Assembly: GCA_022451485.1 (NCBI GenBank)
Contig: JAKUQS010000012.1
Coordinates: 1 to 64,000, forward strand
DNA: 64,000 bases
Source of the DNA: Gammaproteobacteria bacterium
GTDB taxonomy: Bacteria; Pseudomonadota; Gammaproteobacteria; Arenicellales; UBA868
Direction: 5' to 3'
A program made the translations under genes and the position numbers. The notes beneath the pieces are model-generated. The model did not search any database, had not been told where the DNA came from, and saw only the letters and a program-made list of their open reading frames with translations. Of this stretch, positions 17,402 to 26,479 are shown piece after piece. Position 1 is the first letter of the stretch. Every line of letters begins with the position of its first letter.

Positions 17402-18819
17402 CACGGCCCTTGTGGCAACTCAGTGCCTGTGAAATGCGCGAGGGACTGCGGGCGCGACGCTTTCTTGCGACAGAGATTATCGAATCCGTCGCCGGTCGCA
17501 TCAGTACTCGTAACGGGCATATCAATGCGATCGTCGATGACTACACGGATCAGGCCCTTAGAGAGGCTGAGGCCGCTGACGCTGCGTCGGCTAACGGTCG
17601 TGCAATGGGACCATTACATGGGATACCGGTCACAATCAAAACCAACATCGATGTCTCTGGCACGCCGACGCCTAATGGATTACCTATCTTCAAAGATCTC
17701 ATCGCACCCGACGACGCTCCCGTGGTCCGTAATCTTCGCCAGGCGGGCGCCATCGTCATCGGCCGCACCAACACACCAGAGTTATCGATGCGCGCCACAA
17801 CAGACAATCCGCTACACGGTAAAACCTGCAACCCGTGGGATGAGGCCGCGAGTCCCGGTGGGTCCTCCGGTGGAGCGAGCGCCGCAGCAGCCGCCGGCTT
17901 TGGTCCCATTCACCACGGCAATGATATCGGCGGATCGCTCCGGTTTCCGGCGTTTACCTGCGGGCTGGCTACCGTCAAACCAACATTTGGACGAATTCCC
18001 GCGTTTAACCCCTCAGCGCTTGCAGAGCGCGGGCTGATGAGTCAATTGATGTCAGTCCAGGGTGCCATATGCCGGGAAGTGCGTGATGTACGACTGGCCA
18101 CTCGAGTCATGGCCGAGGGCGATGCCCGCGATCCCTGGTGGGTACCCGTTCCTTTTGATGGGAGTCGGATTGAGGCCCCGATTACCATTGCCGTCACTCG
18201 GGAGTCCTACGATTACCCCATCCATGCGGATATTCTGGCTGGCATTGAGCGCGCTGCCGGCTATCTCAGTGACGCCGGTTATAACGTGGTCGAGGTCAAG
18301 ACACCCTCTATCCTATCGGCCGCTCAAAGTTGGTTCCGCGTGTTAGGTCACGAACTGCAAACTCTGCTCTTACCAATAGCTCAAGAACACGGCAGTCAGA
18401 CCATCCAAGACATCTTTGCCCACTACAGCACAATTGGTGATGTGATTGAGGCTAAAGATTATCGTGCCGGCATTGCCGAACGCACAGCAATGACTCGCGA
18501 ATGGAATGTGTTTCTCGATCAATACCCCTTGGTGCTCAGTCCATTCCTGATGCGACCGACCTATCCCTGGGATTATGATGCAAGAGGATTCGAGGCCTGC
18601 GCGGATCTCTTTCGCTCTGCGATCTACAGCACGGGGGTCAACTATCTCAGCCTGCCGGCGGGAGTCGTACCCATCGGACTTGTCGATGACCTGCCCGCGG
18701 GTGTCCAATTGATTGGCCGTCGTTATCGTGAAGACCTAATTCTTGACGCGATGGAATGCATTGAGCAGCGAGTGGGTGTATTGGTTCACCACCTGTGGGA
18801 ACGCGAAAAGCTAGACTGA
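17398..18819 (+). CDS. Amidase signature family hydrolase
   Basis: A 473-residue amidase with the Ser-cisSer-Lys triad: Lys81 (TIKTN), Ser156/157 (PGGSSGG) and nucleophile Ser180 (DIGGSLRFPA). The N-terminal helices and the C-terminal GVQLIGRRY end are typical. It hydrolyses a carboxamide or releases ammonia from an acyl amide in the cytoplasm; the specific substrate is unknown. The start ATG overlaps the stop of the Rid-like gene. Together with the TauD-type dioxygenase downstream it suggests breakdown of a nitrogenous acid (inference). A second amidase at 61 kb shares the triad but is in the hydantoin cluster. Confidence 0.88.
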   Translation: MTRPLWQLSACEMREGLRARRFLATEIIESVAGRISTRNGHINAIVDDYTDQALREAEAADAASANGRAMGPLHGIPVTIKTNIDVSGTPTPNGLPIFKDLIAPDDAPVVRNLRQAGAIVIGRTNTPELSMRATTDNPLHGKTCNPWDEAASPGGSSGGASAAAAAGFGPIHHGNDIGGSLRFPAFTCGLATVKPTFGRIPAFNPSALAERGLMSQLMSVQGAICREVRDVRLATRVMAEGDARDPWWVPVPFDGSRIEAPITIAVTRESYDYPIHADILAGIERAAGYLSDAGYNVVEVKTPSILSAAQSWFRVLGHELQTLLLPIAQEHGSQTIQDIFAHYSTIGDVIEAKDYRAGIAERTAMTREWNVFLDQYPLVLSPFLMRPTYPWDYDARGFEACADLFRSAIYSTGVNYLSLPAGVVPIGLVDDLPAGVQLIGRRYREDLILDAMECIEQRVGVLVHHLWEREKLD

Positions 18820-18842
18820 ATATCTATCCTTGGACATTACTG

Positions 18843-19718
18843 ATGCGATTGACTGCCCTTCAAGACACTTTTGCTCATGAGGTCCTCGACCTTAACCTAT
18901 GGAAAGATCTGGACGAAAGAACGCTTAACAGACTTCGAATAGCTTGGCGTCGGCACGGCGTCCTGTTATTTCGTCGCCAATCTTTGTCAGAGAGTGAATT
19001 AGTACGTTTTTTTTCACACTTCGGAAAATCTGAAGTTATTGTCCGCACTGATTGGCAATCCCGAAATCGAGACGAGGTCATTCATATCTCCAATATGAAA
19101 GATGCATCAGGACGCTCGATTGGCGGGCTGGGCTCGGGGGAACTTGACTGGCATTCAGACCAGTCCTATATGACTCACCCCGCCACTGGTGCTCTCCTTT
19201 ACATGGTGGAAATGCCCAATGAAGGGGGCGCAACCTATTGGGCTAACCTGCAGCAGGCCTATGACGCACTAAACGAAGAAACTCGATCGCAGATTGCCGA
19301 TCTGGAAGCGATCTACGATTATGCCAAGCGGCAAAGCAGTTACGATGACGAAGCCCCTTTATCGGCGTCGCTACGGAGAAAAACCCCACCTGTACTGCAT
19401 CCACTCGTTTGCGTTAATCCTCAAACCCGCCGGCAGTCTCTTTACATCGATCCTAGTACCATGGTGGGCATCAGCGGTGTATCGGCTAAAAAGGGGGCTG
19501 CGTTGCTTGCGCAACTAAGCGCTCATGCCACCCAACCGCGTTTCGTTTATACCCATCACTGGCAGATTGGAGACGTCGTCATGTGGGATAACGGACAAGT
19601 CCTTCATCGTCGAGACCACTTTGGCGAGGCTACGCCCCGATGGCTAAAACGCCTCACCTGCCAATTATCTCCCGAACACCATCTAATACCGGCTTCTAGA
19701 CTGTATCTAGGCAACTGA
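18843..19718 (+). CDS. TauD/TfdA-family Fe(II)/2-oxoglutarate dioxygenase
   Basis: A 291-residue 2-oxoglutarate-dependent oxygenase. The iron triad is His104-x-Asp106 (WHSDQSY) and His255 (VLHRRDH), with Arg266 or Arg270 after it for 2-oxoglutarate. Length and motif spacing match TauD, TfdA and related hydroxylases that cleave or hydroxylate sulfonates, phenoxyacids or amino compounds. The start is the ATG at 18843, 24 bases after the amidase stop; an earlier frame extension overlaps that gene and is not preferred. It is the fourth gene of the MFS-Rid-amidase run. Confidence 0.85.
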   Translation: MRLTALQDTFAHEVLDLNLWKDLDERTLNRLRIAWRRHGVLLFRRQSLSESELVRFFSHFGKSEVIVRTDWQSRNRDEVIHISNMKDASGRSIGGLGSGELDWHSDQSYMTHPATGALLYMVEMPNEGGATYWANLQQAYDALNEETRSQIADLEAIYDYAKRQSSYDDEAPLSASLRRKTPPVLHPLVCVNPQTRRQSLYIDPSTMVGISGVSAKKGAALLAQLSAHATQPRFVYTHHWQIGDVVMWDNGQVLHRRDHFGEATPRWLKRLTCQLSPEHHLIPASRLYLGN

Positions 19719-19815
19719 TCCACACAATGCAGTAGTTGATAAACAGCGATATGGCACCGTTTATTACACCCAATCGGTAGACTACTCACTTTGAGCAATC
19801 ACGGAGAACGTTATC

Positions 19816-20121
19816 ATGATCCATGTTTTAGCATCGATCCATGTCAAAGAAGGAAAACGAGCACAGGCCTTGGCCGCTATTCACGGTAACCTGGCAGCCG
19901 TACGGGCGGAAGCCGGCTGCATTCAATACACACCAGCCGTTGATATTGATGCGGATATGCCAGCACAGGAAACTGACGATTCAATTATCACTATGATCGA
20001 AACCTGGCAAGATTTGTCTGCGCTAAAAGCACACAGCACCGCACCCCATATGTTGACGTACCGCGAGTCGGTCAAAAATATTGTAGAGAAGGTGACACTA
20101 AAAGTGCTCGAGGATGCGTAA
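19816..20121 (+). CDS. Antibiotic biosynthesis monooxygenase (ABM) domain protein
   Basis: A 101-residue ferredoxin-like-fold protein of the ABM family: the N-terminal IHVLASIHVKEGKRAQAL strand-helix, AGCIQYTPAVD in the middle and MIETWQDLSALKAHSTAPH, whose W and H are conserved. Family members are cofactor-free monooxygenases, quinol-handling enzymes or heme-degrading relatives. Possible GGAG ten bases upstream. It is the last gene of the MFS-Rid-amidase-dioxygenase run, 97 bases beyond the dioxygenase, where an ATAAAC/GTTTAT inverted repeat is present. Confidence 0.8.
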   Translation: MIHVLASIHVKEGKRAQALAAIHGNLAAVRAEAGCIQYTPAVDIDADMPAQETDDSIITMIETWQDLSALKAHSTAPHMLTYRESVKNIVEKVTLKVLEDA

Positions 20122-20136
20122 CCTAACAACAGCACG

Positions 20137-21138
20137 CTAGAACCAACGTGCTTTTTCGACTTTATTGATTAATTCTTTGCCAGCGGAAAACCGGCGCACA
20201 TTCTCGAGTAGGGTCGCAAGGTGGCGTTCGGCGATATGAACTGACGCCGCCGCTACGTGTGGCGTAATCAGTACGTTATCGAACTGCCATAGTGGATGTT
20301 CGGTCGGAAGCGGCTCCTCCTCAAACACATCAAGTGCCGCACCCGCAATATGTTTCGCATTAAGCGCACTAACGAGTGCGGACAGATCAACGATCACTCC
20401 CCGGCCGATATTAATCAGGTAAGCCGACGGTTTCATCTGCAGGAACTGCGAAGCTCCAAACATGCGTTCTGTATCTGGAGTGTGGGGCGCCGCGATCACC
20501 ACAAAATCGCTCTCATTCAGTAACCGGGGGAGTTCCTCTAGGGGCAACAGTACGCTGACGTTCGGGGCCTGCTCCATTTGGACCGGGTCGACCGCGATCA
20601 CTCTCATATCAAAGGCGCAGGCCCGGCGAGCAATTTCTCGGCCGATACTGCCCAACCCCACCACACCCAATGTGCAGTCAGCAATATCCAGGTGTGCACG
20701 GTCGATCGCGCTGATGTGGTCCGGACCTGTGGCAAACGCGGTTCGTGCGGCCTCACCCCCGATCGGCTCGTACACGCTTCGCATCTGCTGGCGAAGATAG
20801 AGATGCAGATTGCGTGCGAAACAAAGAATATAGGCAAAGACATGATCGGCAATTACATCAGAGTAAAGGCCACGCATATTCGTTAACACACAAGGATGCT
20901 CAATCAACTCTGGAAAGACGAAGTGCTCAAGGCTTGCGGTCGGACATTGCACCCATTCGAGATTCTGCGCAACAGCCAACATAGACGGCGTAAGTTTCCC
21001 AAAAAATGCGTTTGCGTCCGACAATGCTAAGACCGCACTCGGTTCATCTGTCGCATTGACGATCGTCATCGTGCCAGCAGCTTTTGTTATTTCAGTCAGG
21101 CGTGCCTGGTCAACAGCTGGATGAATAACGAGTTTCAT
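20137..21138 (-). CDS. D-2-hydroxyacid dehydrogenase
   Basis: A 333-residue NAD(P)-dependent D-2-hydroxyacid dehydrogenase. The Rossmann motif GLGSIG follows LGVV near residue 150. The catalytic Arg lies in NIGRG, the Glu in the DVFEEEPLP stretch and the His in TPHVA. It interconverts a 2-keto acid and its D-hydroxy acid. The start is the ATG ending at 21138; a GTG three codons upstream sits too close to the AGG. It is convergent with the ABM gene and lies 44 bases downstream of the amidohydrolase on the same strand. Confidence 0.86.
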   Translation of the reverse strand: MKLVIHPAVDQARLTEITKAAGTMTIVNATDEPSAVLALSDANAFFGKLTPSMLAVAQNLEWVQCPTASLEHFVFPELIEHPCVLTNMRGLYSDVIADHVFAYILCFARNLHLYLRQQMRSVYEPIGGEAARTAFATGPDHISAIDRAHLDIADCTLGVVGLGSIGREIARRACAFDMRVIAVDPVQMEQAPNVSVLLPLEELPRLLNESDFVVIAAPHTPDTERMFGASQFLQMKPSAYLINIGRGVIVDLSALVSALNAKHIAGAALDVFEEEPLPTEHPLWQFDNVLITPHVAAASVHIAERHLATLLENVRRFSAGKELINKVEKARWF

Positions 21139-21182
21139 GGATATCACTACCTGTCAGGGAATAACGGTTTAACACAACCCAT

Positions 21183-22199
21183 TTACGTTATGCGATAAAT
21201 GCGCTGCGCGTTGTCGTGGAACAGCTTTGCTTTTTCAGCAGCAGAGTAATCCTTTGTCAAGATCTTGAAGGCATTCCACAAGGTGTTGTAACTGCAACTT
21301 AACTTCTCTACGGGAAAATTTGACTCAAACAAGCACCGGTCAACGCCGAAAAGTTCAATGGCTCGTTCGTAATAATGAGCACAGCCGTTAAGAAGGTCGA
21401 TACTGGTCGGTGGTGTCGGCAACTGATGCCATTTAAATCCATTCACTTCCTGCGCGAGTCCCCCCAGCTTGGTCACCACATTATCGCAAGCTGCGATTTC
21501 GGTCATAGCCCGATCCCACGCACGAAAGACGGCTGTGGCCTGGTCACTGTATGGACCAACGCCCAGCGGGCAACCCAAATGATCCAGCACGATTAGCGTT
21601 TCAGGAAACTGACGCGCTAGCTTTGTGACTTCATGCAGCTGCGTGTGATAACACCACGCCTCGAAAGTTAGGCCGAACCCCGCAAGGTGGGCGAAGCCCG
21701 ACCGAAATTCTTCGCTCATCAAAAGTCCCGCGGGCGGATCAGTTCGATGATTCGGTATCCTTGTATCCTCATGCCATGTAACACCCTGTCGAATCCCACG
21801 AAACCGGCCACCGCCCGCGGAGATTTGTGCTTCCAACACTCGGGGGACACTATCACCCAAAGTCAGATCCGCCGTACCAACGATCGCAGCTGCGACACGG
21901 GTCTTTCCATACTGACCTGAAGCACTCATTGCGGCCATGCCGTTTGCAAATTCGGTCTCACCAATAGGACGCATCGAGGTAGGGCCATCCGCCTTAAACA
22001 TAGCCCCACATTCGATAAACACACTAGACACAACATTATGTCCGGAAGATGTGTCGCGAAGGAAATCATCGAGCAGATAGGTTTTTTCGACACTATCGAC
22101 ACGAAAATCCCATAAATGGTGGTGCGCATCACAAATGGGCAGCTCCGGGTCCAGTGTCACCTCTGTCGTTCCCGTGAGCCAGTCATCATTCGTCGCCAT
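21183..22199 (-). CDS. Amidohydrolase-2 family (COG3618-type) lactonase/hydrolase
   Basis: A 338-residue TIM-barrel hydrolase. The N-terminal metal-binding motif is DAHHHLWD (about 24-31). Further ligands are likely His in VLDHLG and Asp in the family's ESNFPV segment near residue 300. Relatives hydrolyse lactones such as 2-pyrone-4,6-dicarboxylate or L-fuconolactone. The start ATG has GAGGT at eight bases. It is transcribed with the hydroxyacid dehydrogenase, so a lactone-to-hydroxyacid sequence is possible (inference). The divergent Cys-less maleate-isomerase relative begins 114 bases away. Confidence 0.82.
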   Translation of the reverse strand: MATNDDWLTGTTEVTLDPELPICDAHHHLWDFRVDSVEKTYLLDDFLRDTSSGHNVVSSVFIECGAMFKADGPTSMRPIGETEFANGMAAMSASGQYGKTRVAAAIVGTADLTLGDSVPRVLEAQISAGGGRFRGIRQGVTWHEDTRIPNHRTDPPAGLLMSEEFRSGFAHLAGFGLTFEAWCYHTQLHEVTKLARQFPETLIVLDHLGCPLGVGPYSDQATAVFRAWDRAMTEIAACDNVVTKLGGLAQEVNGFKWHQLPTPPTSIDLLNGCAHYYERAIELFGVDRCLFESNFPVEKLSCSYNTLWNAFKILTKDYSAAEKAKLFHDNAQRIYRIT

Positions 22200-22313
22200 T
22201 CAGAGTGACCTCATGGTCGTCGGTATGATTGAATATCGAACTCAATCGAATCACCATACGATGAATCCCTGCCTTACTCAACTGTTTCGTAGAAACTGAC
22301 TGGACCGCATCGA

Positions 22314-23072
22314 ATGTCACAATCTTTACACGCAGATGTTCTTGGCTGGCGCCGAAAAATCGGTGTCGTAGTTCCTGCAACCAATACCATCGTGGAACCC
22401 GAATTTCACCAAATGGCACCAGAGGGAATCACCAACCATACCAACCGATTTCAACTCAGTAATATGAGCCTAAACAGCGATGCCGACTTCCTTCGTATGG
22501 TCAGGGAGATAGAAGCAAATTTAGACGTTGCTATCGATGGTTTAGTTCCAGCAGCTCCAGACCATATTATTATTGGGATTTCAGCCGAGTCATTCTGGGA
22601 TGGCGCCGACGGTGCCGCAGCCCTCAAAGAGCGGCTAAGCCAACGTGCTGGTGTGCCGATCACACTTGGCTCGGATGCTGTCCGCCTAGCCATCACGGCG
22701 GTTAACGCCCAACGTATCGCTGTGCTTACCCCTTACTGGCCGATTGCTGATGAGCGTGTATGTCAGTATTTTGGCCAGTGTGGACTTGATGTTCGACGAA
22801 TAATCGGCCTGAAGGCGACCAGCCCAATCAATATTGCTGAGCAGAGCGCCGACACGTTGGAACAAACATTGGATGATCTTAATGGCGACGATGTCGATGC
22901 TATCGTCCAAGTTGGGACGAATCTTGGAATGGCCAAAATCGCTGCAACCACTGAACAATTACTTGGAAAGCCAGTCATTGCCATCAATACTGCGTTGTAC
23001 TGGCACGCACTGAGATCGATGGGGATTGATGACACGATCTACAACTTTGGCCAGTTGTTGGAGCGACATTAA
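22314..23072 (+). CDS. Maleate isomerase/arylmalonate decarboxylase family protein lacking both cysteines
   Basis: A 252-residue protein with the family opening IGVVVPATNT and the VLTPYWP segment of the Asp/Glu racemase-like fold. The two active-site cysteine positions (GCTTGS and CSCTAW in the relative at 32.4-33.2 kb) read GISAES (Ile89) and VGTNLG (Gly201) here. Arylmalonate decarboxylase needs only the second Cys, so loss of both points to a different chemistry. The rest aligns closely, including SFWDG. A TauE, MFS and DUF4864 run follows on the same strand. Function unknown. Confidence 0.8.
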   Translation: MSQSLHADVLGWRRKIGVVVPATNTIVEPEFHQMAPEGITNHTNRFQLSNMSLNSDADFLRMVREIEANLDVAIDGLVPAAPDHIIIGISAESFWDGADGAAALKERLSQRAGVPITLGSDAVRLAITAVNAQRIAVLTPYWPIADERVCQYFGQCGLDVRRIIGLKATSPINIAEQSADTLEQTLDDLNGDDVDAIVQVGTNLGMAKIAATTEQLLGKPVIAINTALYWHALRSMGIDDTIYNFGQLLERH

Positions 23073-23112
23073 GTCACATCAATCTTTCTGAGCCGGCCCT
23101 TAGCTATATCTT

Positions 23113-24327
23113 TTGGGATTGCTCAACAATACAGCTTCTTATTTAAACCATACTCATCGGCAGCAACACATCAAATCTCCTAGACCTCCGCTAATCCTCT
23201 TCGCTTCGCTGTTTACTGTAGCTGTATTGCCCAGATCGTTGCTGGTATCAGTTATACCCATCGAAGCGTTGGTTCTATTAAGCAATGTTCAAGCCGTTAG
23301 CTTGGTTTATTTCATATCCGGCATCGCTTCTATCCTATTCAGTTTAGTTATCCCAATACTTGCATCGCGATTTCGCGCCCGGGGTCTGTTAATTCTGGGG
23401 GCAATAGCCGCCATTGCGACTGCGTTTTTGTTAAACAGTCACCAAATTTATTTATTTGTCATTGGCATGATGCTGTATACCGCCAGCGCAAACATGGTGG
23501 AAATCGCACTTACTTTATTTATTATGCAGGTGGTCCCGCGGCGAGAAATTCAGCGCTTTGAACCGATGCGGGTTTTCTTTATGGTCATAGGGTTCCTGAT
23601 TGGACCGTGGCTGGGGATCGTGCTGCGTGAACAAATATCGGCCTCTTCTCCCTACCTCCTATCTGGAATAGTTGCCGTGTTGACAATTGTTTTCATGTTA
23701 CTGCTTCAGTTACACCGCCTTCCCCAAGACACGTCTCGAGCGATTCCATCGAACCCCGTTAGATATGTTCAGCGGTTTTCGGCTCAGCCTAGGCTACGAC
23801 TTGCCTGGGCTTTAGCTGTCGGCCGGGCAAGCTGGTGGAGCATGTTCTTTATTTATGCACCACTTTATGCCGTGACCTCAGGCTTGGGGGAAATAATCGG
23901 GGGGGCCATCGTATCGGCTGGCGTGGGAACGGTACTCACTGTTCATTTCTGGGGTTGGATCGGACGGCGATACGGGCTGCGACGCATGATGTTCTGGAGT
24001 GCAATGATGACCGCGCTAGCGATGCTCGTTCTGACTGCGGCGGCGGGTGTAGCGTGGCTTGGCGTGGCCTTATGGTTAGTTGCAGCAGCCGCAGTCGCAC
24101 CACTGGATGCAGCAGGAAATGGTCCATTTCTTCGGGCCGTCCGGTCGAGAGAACGACCTGAGATGGCAGGTGTTTACAATACCTATCGCGATGTGGCGCA
24201 GCTGATGCCTCCTGGTATTTTTTCCGTTGTGCTGAGAGTTTTTGAGCTACCAGCCGTCTTCGCTACCACTGCATTAGGCATGCTAGGAATAGCAGGCCTC
24301 GCTCGCTACTTACCACGCCGGTTCTAA
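23113..24327 (+). CDS. MFS transporter
   Basis: A 404-residue multi-pass membrane protein with roughly 12 hydrophobic helices and an RRYGLRRM loop (A-motif-like) near residue 290. The 5' end is uncertain: an in-frame stop lies at 23101, and only TTG codons (23113, 23119) precede the first membrane segment; no ATG is available, so I use 23113. Substrate unknown. It lies 40 bases after the Cys-less maleate-isomerase relative and upstream of a small secreted protein gene. Confidence 0.78.
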   Translation: MGLLNNTASYLNHTHRQQHIKSPRPPLILFASLFTVAVLPRSLLVSVIPIEALVLLSNVQAVSLVYFISGIASILFSLVIPILASRFRARGLLILGAIAAIATAFLLNSHQIYLFVIGMMLYTASANMVEIALTLFIMQVVPRREIQRFEPMRVFFMVIGFLIGPWLGIVLREQISASSPYLLSGIVAVLTIVFMLLLQLHRLPQDTSRAIPSNPVRYVQRFSAQPRLRLAWALAVGRASWWSMFFIYAPLYAVTSGLGEIIGGAIVSAGVGTVLTVHFWGWIGRRYGLRRMMFWSAMMTALAMLVLTAAAGVAWLGVALWLVAAAAVAPLDAAGNGPFLRAVRSRERPEMAGVYNTYRDVAQLMPPGIFSVVLRVFELPAVFATTALGMLGIAGLARYLPRRF

Positions 24328-24355
24328 CTCAACTCTACGGAAATTAAATCAATCA

Positions 24356-24805
24356 ATGAAACTTTCCTTAGCCAAAACAGTGTTGATCGCAACCCTGTCG
24401 CTGCATTTGGCGCCCAGTATCGCCGATCAAACCCCAAAACAACAGCATGTGACGACGATGTCAGAACACGCCATAGCAAGAACTATTCGCGCCCAACTGA
24501 ATGCGTTTAAAGCACGTCGATTTGACCTTGCCTATATACATGCATCGGAAAGCATCCAGTCACGCTTTCCCGACAAACATTCCTTTAGAAGGATGATAGA
24601 AAATGGCTACGAGGTGCTGCTAGACCCTATCAGTATTCGGTTTGATGGCCTCGACTCGCGATTTCAATCTGCCGTTTATCGAATCAAGTTGATATCACAT
24701 GATGGACAACACTGGCTTGCACTCTATCCAATGATCGTCACTAAACAAGGCACGTGGAAGATCAATGGCTGTCGTTTGCGACCACTAACAGGGAAACTGA
24801 TCTAA
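24356..24805 (+). CDS. DUF4864 family periplasmic protein
   Basis: A 149-residue protein. Residues 1-23 form a signal peptide (Lys-containing start, hydrophobic core, cleavage near SIAD), so it is exported. The mature part resembles DUF4864, with IRAQLNAFKARRFDLAYIHAS and RMIENGYEV, then a beta-rich end WKINGCRL. Its function is unknown; such proteins often adopt an NTF2-like fold. It lies in a transporter neighbourhood (MFS before, TauE after), which may be incidental. Confidence 0.72.
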   Translation: MKLSLAKTVLIATLSLHLAPSIADQTPKQQHVTTMSEHAIARTIRAQLNAFKARRFDLAYIHASESIQSRFPDKHSFRRMIENGYEVLLDPISIRFDGLDSRFQSAVYRIKLISHDGQHWLALYPMIVTKQGTWKINGCRLRPLTGKLI

Positions 24806-24856
24806 CGACTAATAGTCAATCATCGCTCCGATGTACCATTGCTAAATAGGCAGGCT

Positions 24857-25600
24857 ATGTTCGAACCCAATATGTTGCTCTCTGTCGCCGCTGTGTTTTT
24901 CCTGGCGGCCTTTGTAAAAGGAGTAACTGGCCTTGGGTTTTCAACAACCGCGCTACCGTTTCTGGTCTTGACCATCGGTTTGAAGGAAACATTACCCCTT
25001 CTCATCATTCCTTCAATCCTGAGCAACTTGCTCGTCATGCGCAGCGCCGGGTACTTTCGAGTCAGCTGCTCCCAGTTCTGGCCTCTCTACATTGCAACAT
25101 TGCCTGGAATTGTCGTGGGGTTGATACTGCTCAACAGTTTTGATTCACACACCTGTGCCGCCGTGTTGGGCGGAGTACTCGTCATCTATAGTGCTATGGC
25201 GCTCAGGAATCCAACTTTTCGCCTGACGAATGCGAAGGTGCGATGGTTACAAACACCCGTCGGATGCGTCACAGGCGTCCTGAATGGCATGACAGGTTCC
25301 CAAGTGGTCCCCGTTGTGCCTTATCTGTTGTCTTTGCCCATAGAACGAGATCACTTCGTCCAGGCATCAAATATCTCATTCACACTATCCAGCCTAGTCA
25401 TGTCACTCGGGCTCACACAACTGGGTCTAATGACACTGGAAACCAATGCCATTTCATCGTTCGGTATCATCCTAGTCTTCGCTGGCGTTCAACTTGGCAC
25501 GCGTTTCCGGCGCTGGCTCTCGCCGTCAATGTTTCGTCGAACGGTTCTGATTGTACTGATCTGCCTCGGATCGAGTCTCGTGTTCCGATTGATGATTTAA
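24857..25600 (+). CDS. TauE/SafE family permease
   Basis: A 247-residue membrane protein with about seven to eight hydrophobic segments. The paired family repeats show as FVKGVTGLGFS in the first half and VTGVLNGMTGSQ in the second. TauE/SafE proteins export sulfite or sulfo-organic anions. The start is the ATG at 24857, with AGG about five bases upstream; a TTG at 24839 is the alternative. A second TauE-like gene is at 55.1 kb. A hairpin-like repeat lies just past its stop. Confidence 0.82.
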   Translation: MFEPNMLLSVAAVFFLAAFVKGVTGLGFSTTALPFLVLTIGLKETLPLLIIPSILSNLLVMRSAGYFRVSCSQFWPLYIATLPGIVVGLILLNSFDSHTCAAVLGGVLVIYSAMALRNPTFRLTNAKVRWLQTPVGCVTGVLNGMTGSQVVPVVPYLLSLPIERDHFVQASNISFTLSSLVMSLGLTQLGLMTLETNAISSFGIILVFAGVQLGTRFRRWLSPSMFRRTVLIVLICLGSSLVFRLMI

Positions 25601-25606
25601 CACCAG

Positions 25607-25628
25607 AAATAAAATAGTGTGAACACTA
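25607..25628 (-). terminator. Possible weak terminator of the dienelactone hydrolase gene
   Basis: On the minus strand, downstream of the hydrolase stop, an inverted repeat TAGTGT...ACACTA (two-base centre, plus-strand 25615-25628) is followed by TTTTATTT. The stem is only six, AT-rich base pairs and the loop is tight, so strength is doubtful. On the plus strand there is no T-run after the repeat. A further ATAG/CACTATAG similarity lies just beside it. Confidence 0.3.
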
Positions 25629-25644
25629 GTCGCCACTATAGAAA

Positions 25645-26373
25645 TCAAAACACATGATCAAATAAAGCCTCCATCGCCTGCCACGATTCTCGGTCGGCAG
25701 TTTCATCATAAGCCAAGGGCAGTCCGAACTGCGCGCCATTAGCATCAGCCTCTCGACTAGTAAACCCGTGTAAGGCACCTTCATAAGCAATAAACTCCAT
25801 GTCTGCTTGTGCTTCTTTCATCTCTGACTTGAAGTTCTCGATATCCTCAGTAGGCACTAAGCTATCATCAGCGCCATGACATACTAGGATCTTGGCTTTA
25901 ACCTCACCAGGCGCTGGCTTGTGAAAGGAGCCTAACGAACCGTGAAAACTCACGACTGCCTGCAACGGCATACCAATACGCGCCATATGTAATACCATGG
26001 CACCACCGAAGCAATAACCCATTGCGCCGACACGTGCCTTATCGACTAGCGAATGACCGGCTAAGGCATCAAAACCGGCCTGTAAACGCGCCGTGCCAGT
26101 ATCCATGTCATTCAGCACTGTCGTCATCAGCGCGCCCGCTTCATCGGCACTGCTGCCAACCTTCCCTTCACCGTACATGTCGAGTGCGAGGGCGGCATAA
26201 CCCAAGCCCGCAATCTGTGCAGCGCGCTCACGCATGTAATCGTTCAAGCCCCACCATTCATGAATAATGAGAACACCGGGTCGTTCGCCAGAGATGGCAT
26301 CATCGTAAGCCAAATGACCGTGCAATTCGTCGCCGGCCGCCGAATACTTCAACGCTTCAGTAATTATGGTCAT
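25645..26373 (-). CDS. Dienelactone hydrolase family protein
   Basis: A 242-residue dienelactone hydrolase-type alpha/beta hydrolase. The Cys nucleophile is C121 in GYCFGG, the acid is D169/D170 (HGADDSLVP) and the base is H202 (ALHGFTS); Glu39 in HEWWG matches the carboxylate that tunes the Cys. It hydrolyses dienelactones or other cyclic esters and short acyl esters. The start ATG has GGGGGAG at seven bases. It is the last gene of a minus-strand run with an enolase-superfamily enzyme and a PPOX protein, so the three probably handle a ring-derived acid (inference). Confidence 0.87.
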   Translation of the reverse strand: MTIITEALKYSAAGDELHGHLAYDDAISGERPGVLIIHEWWGLNDYMRERAAQIAGLGYAALALDMYGEGKVGSSADEAGALMTTVLNDMDTGTARLQAGFDALAGHSLVDKARVGAMGYCFGGAMVLHMARIGMPLQAVVSFHGSLGSFHKPAPGEVKAKILVCHGADDSLVPTEDIENFKSEMKEAQADMEFIAYEGALHGFTSREADANGAQFGLPLAYDETADRESWQAMEALFDHVF

Positions 26374-26479
26374 TCTATTTCTCCCCCTGAATTGTGTCTT
26401 AGGTACTGCGAATTATGAGAACTAATTTAACCGAGTCAGCAATTAAGAAAAAGTAGCGTGCCGCGCTGTGAGCAACGTC

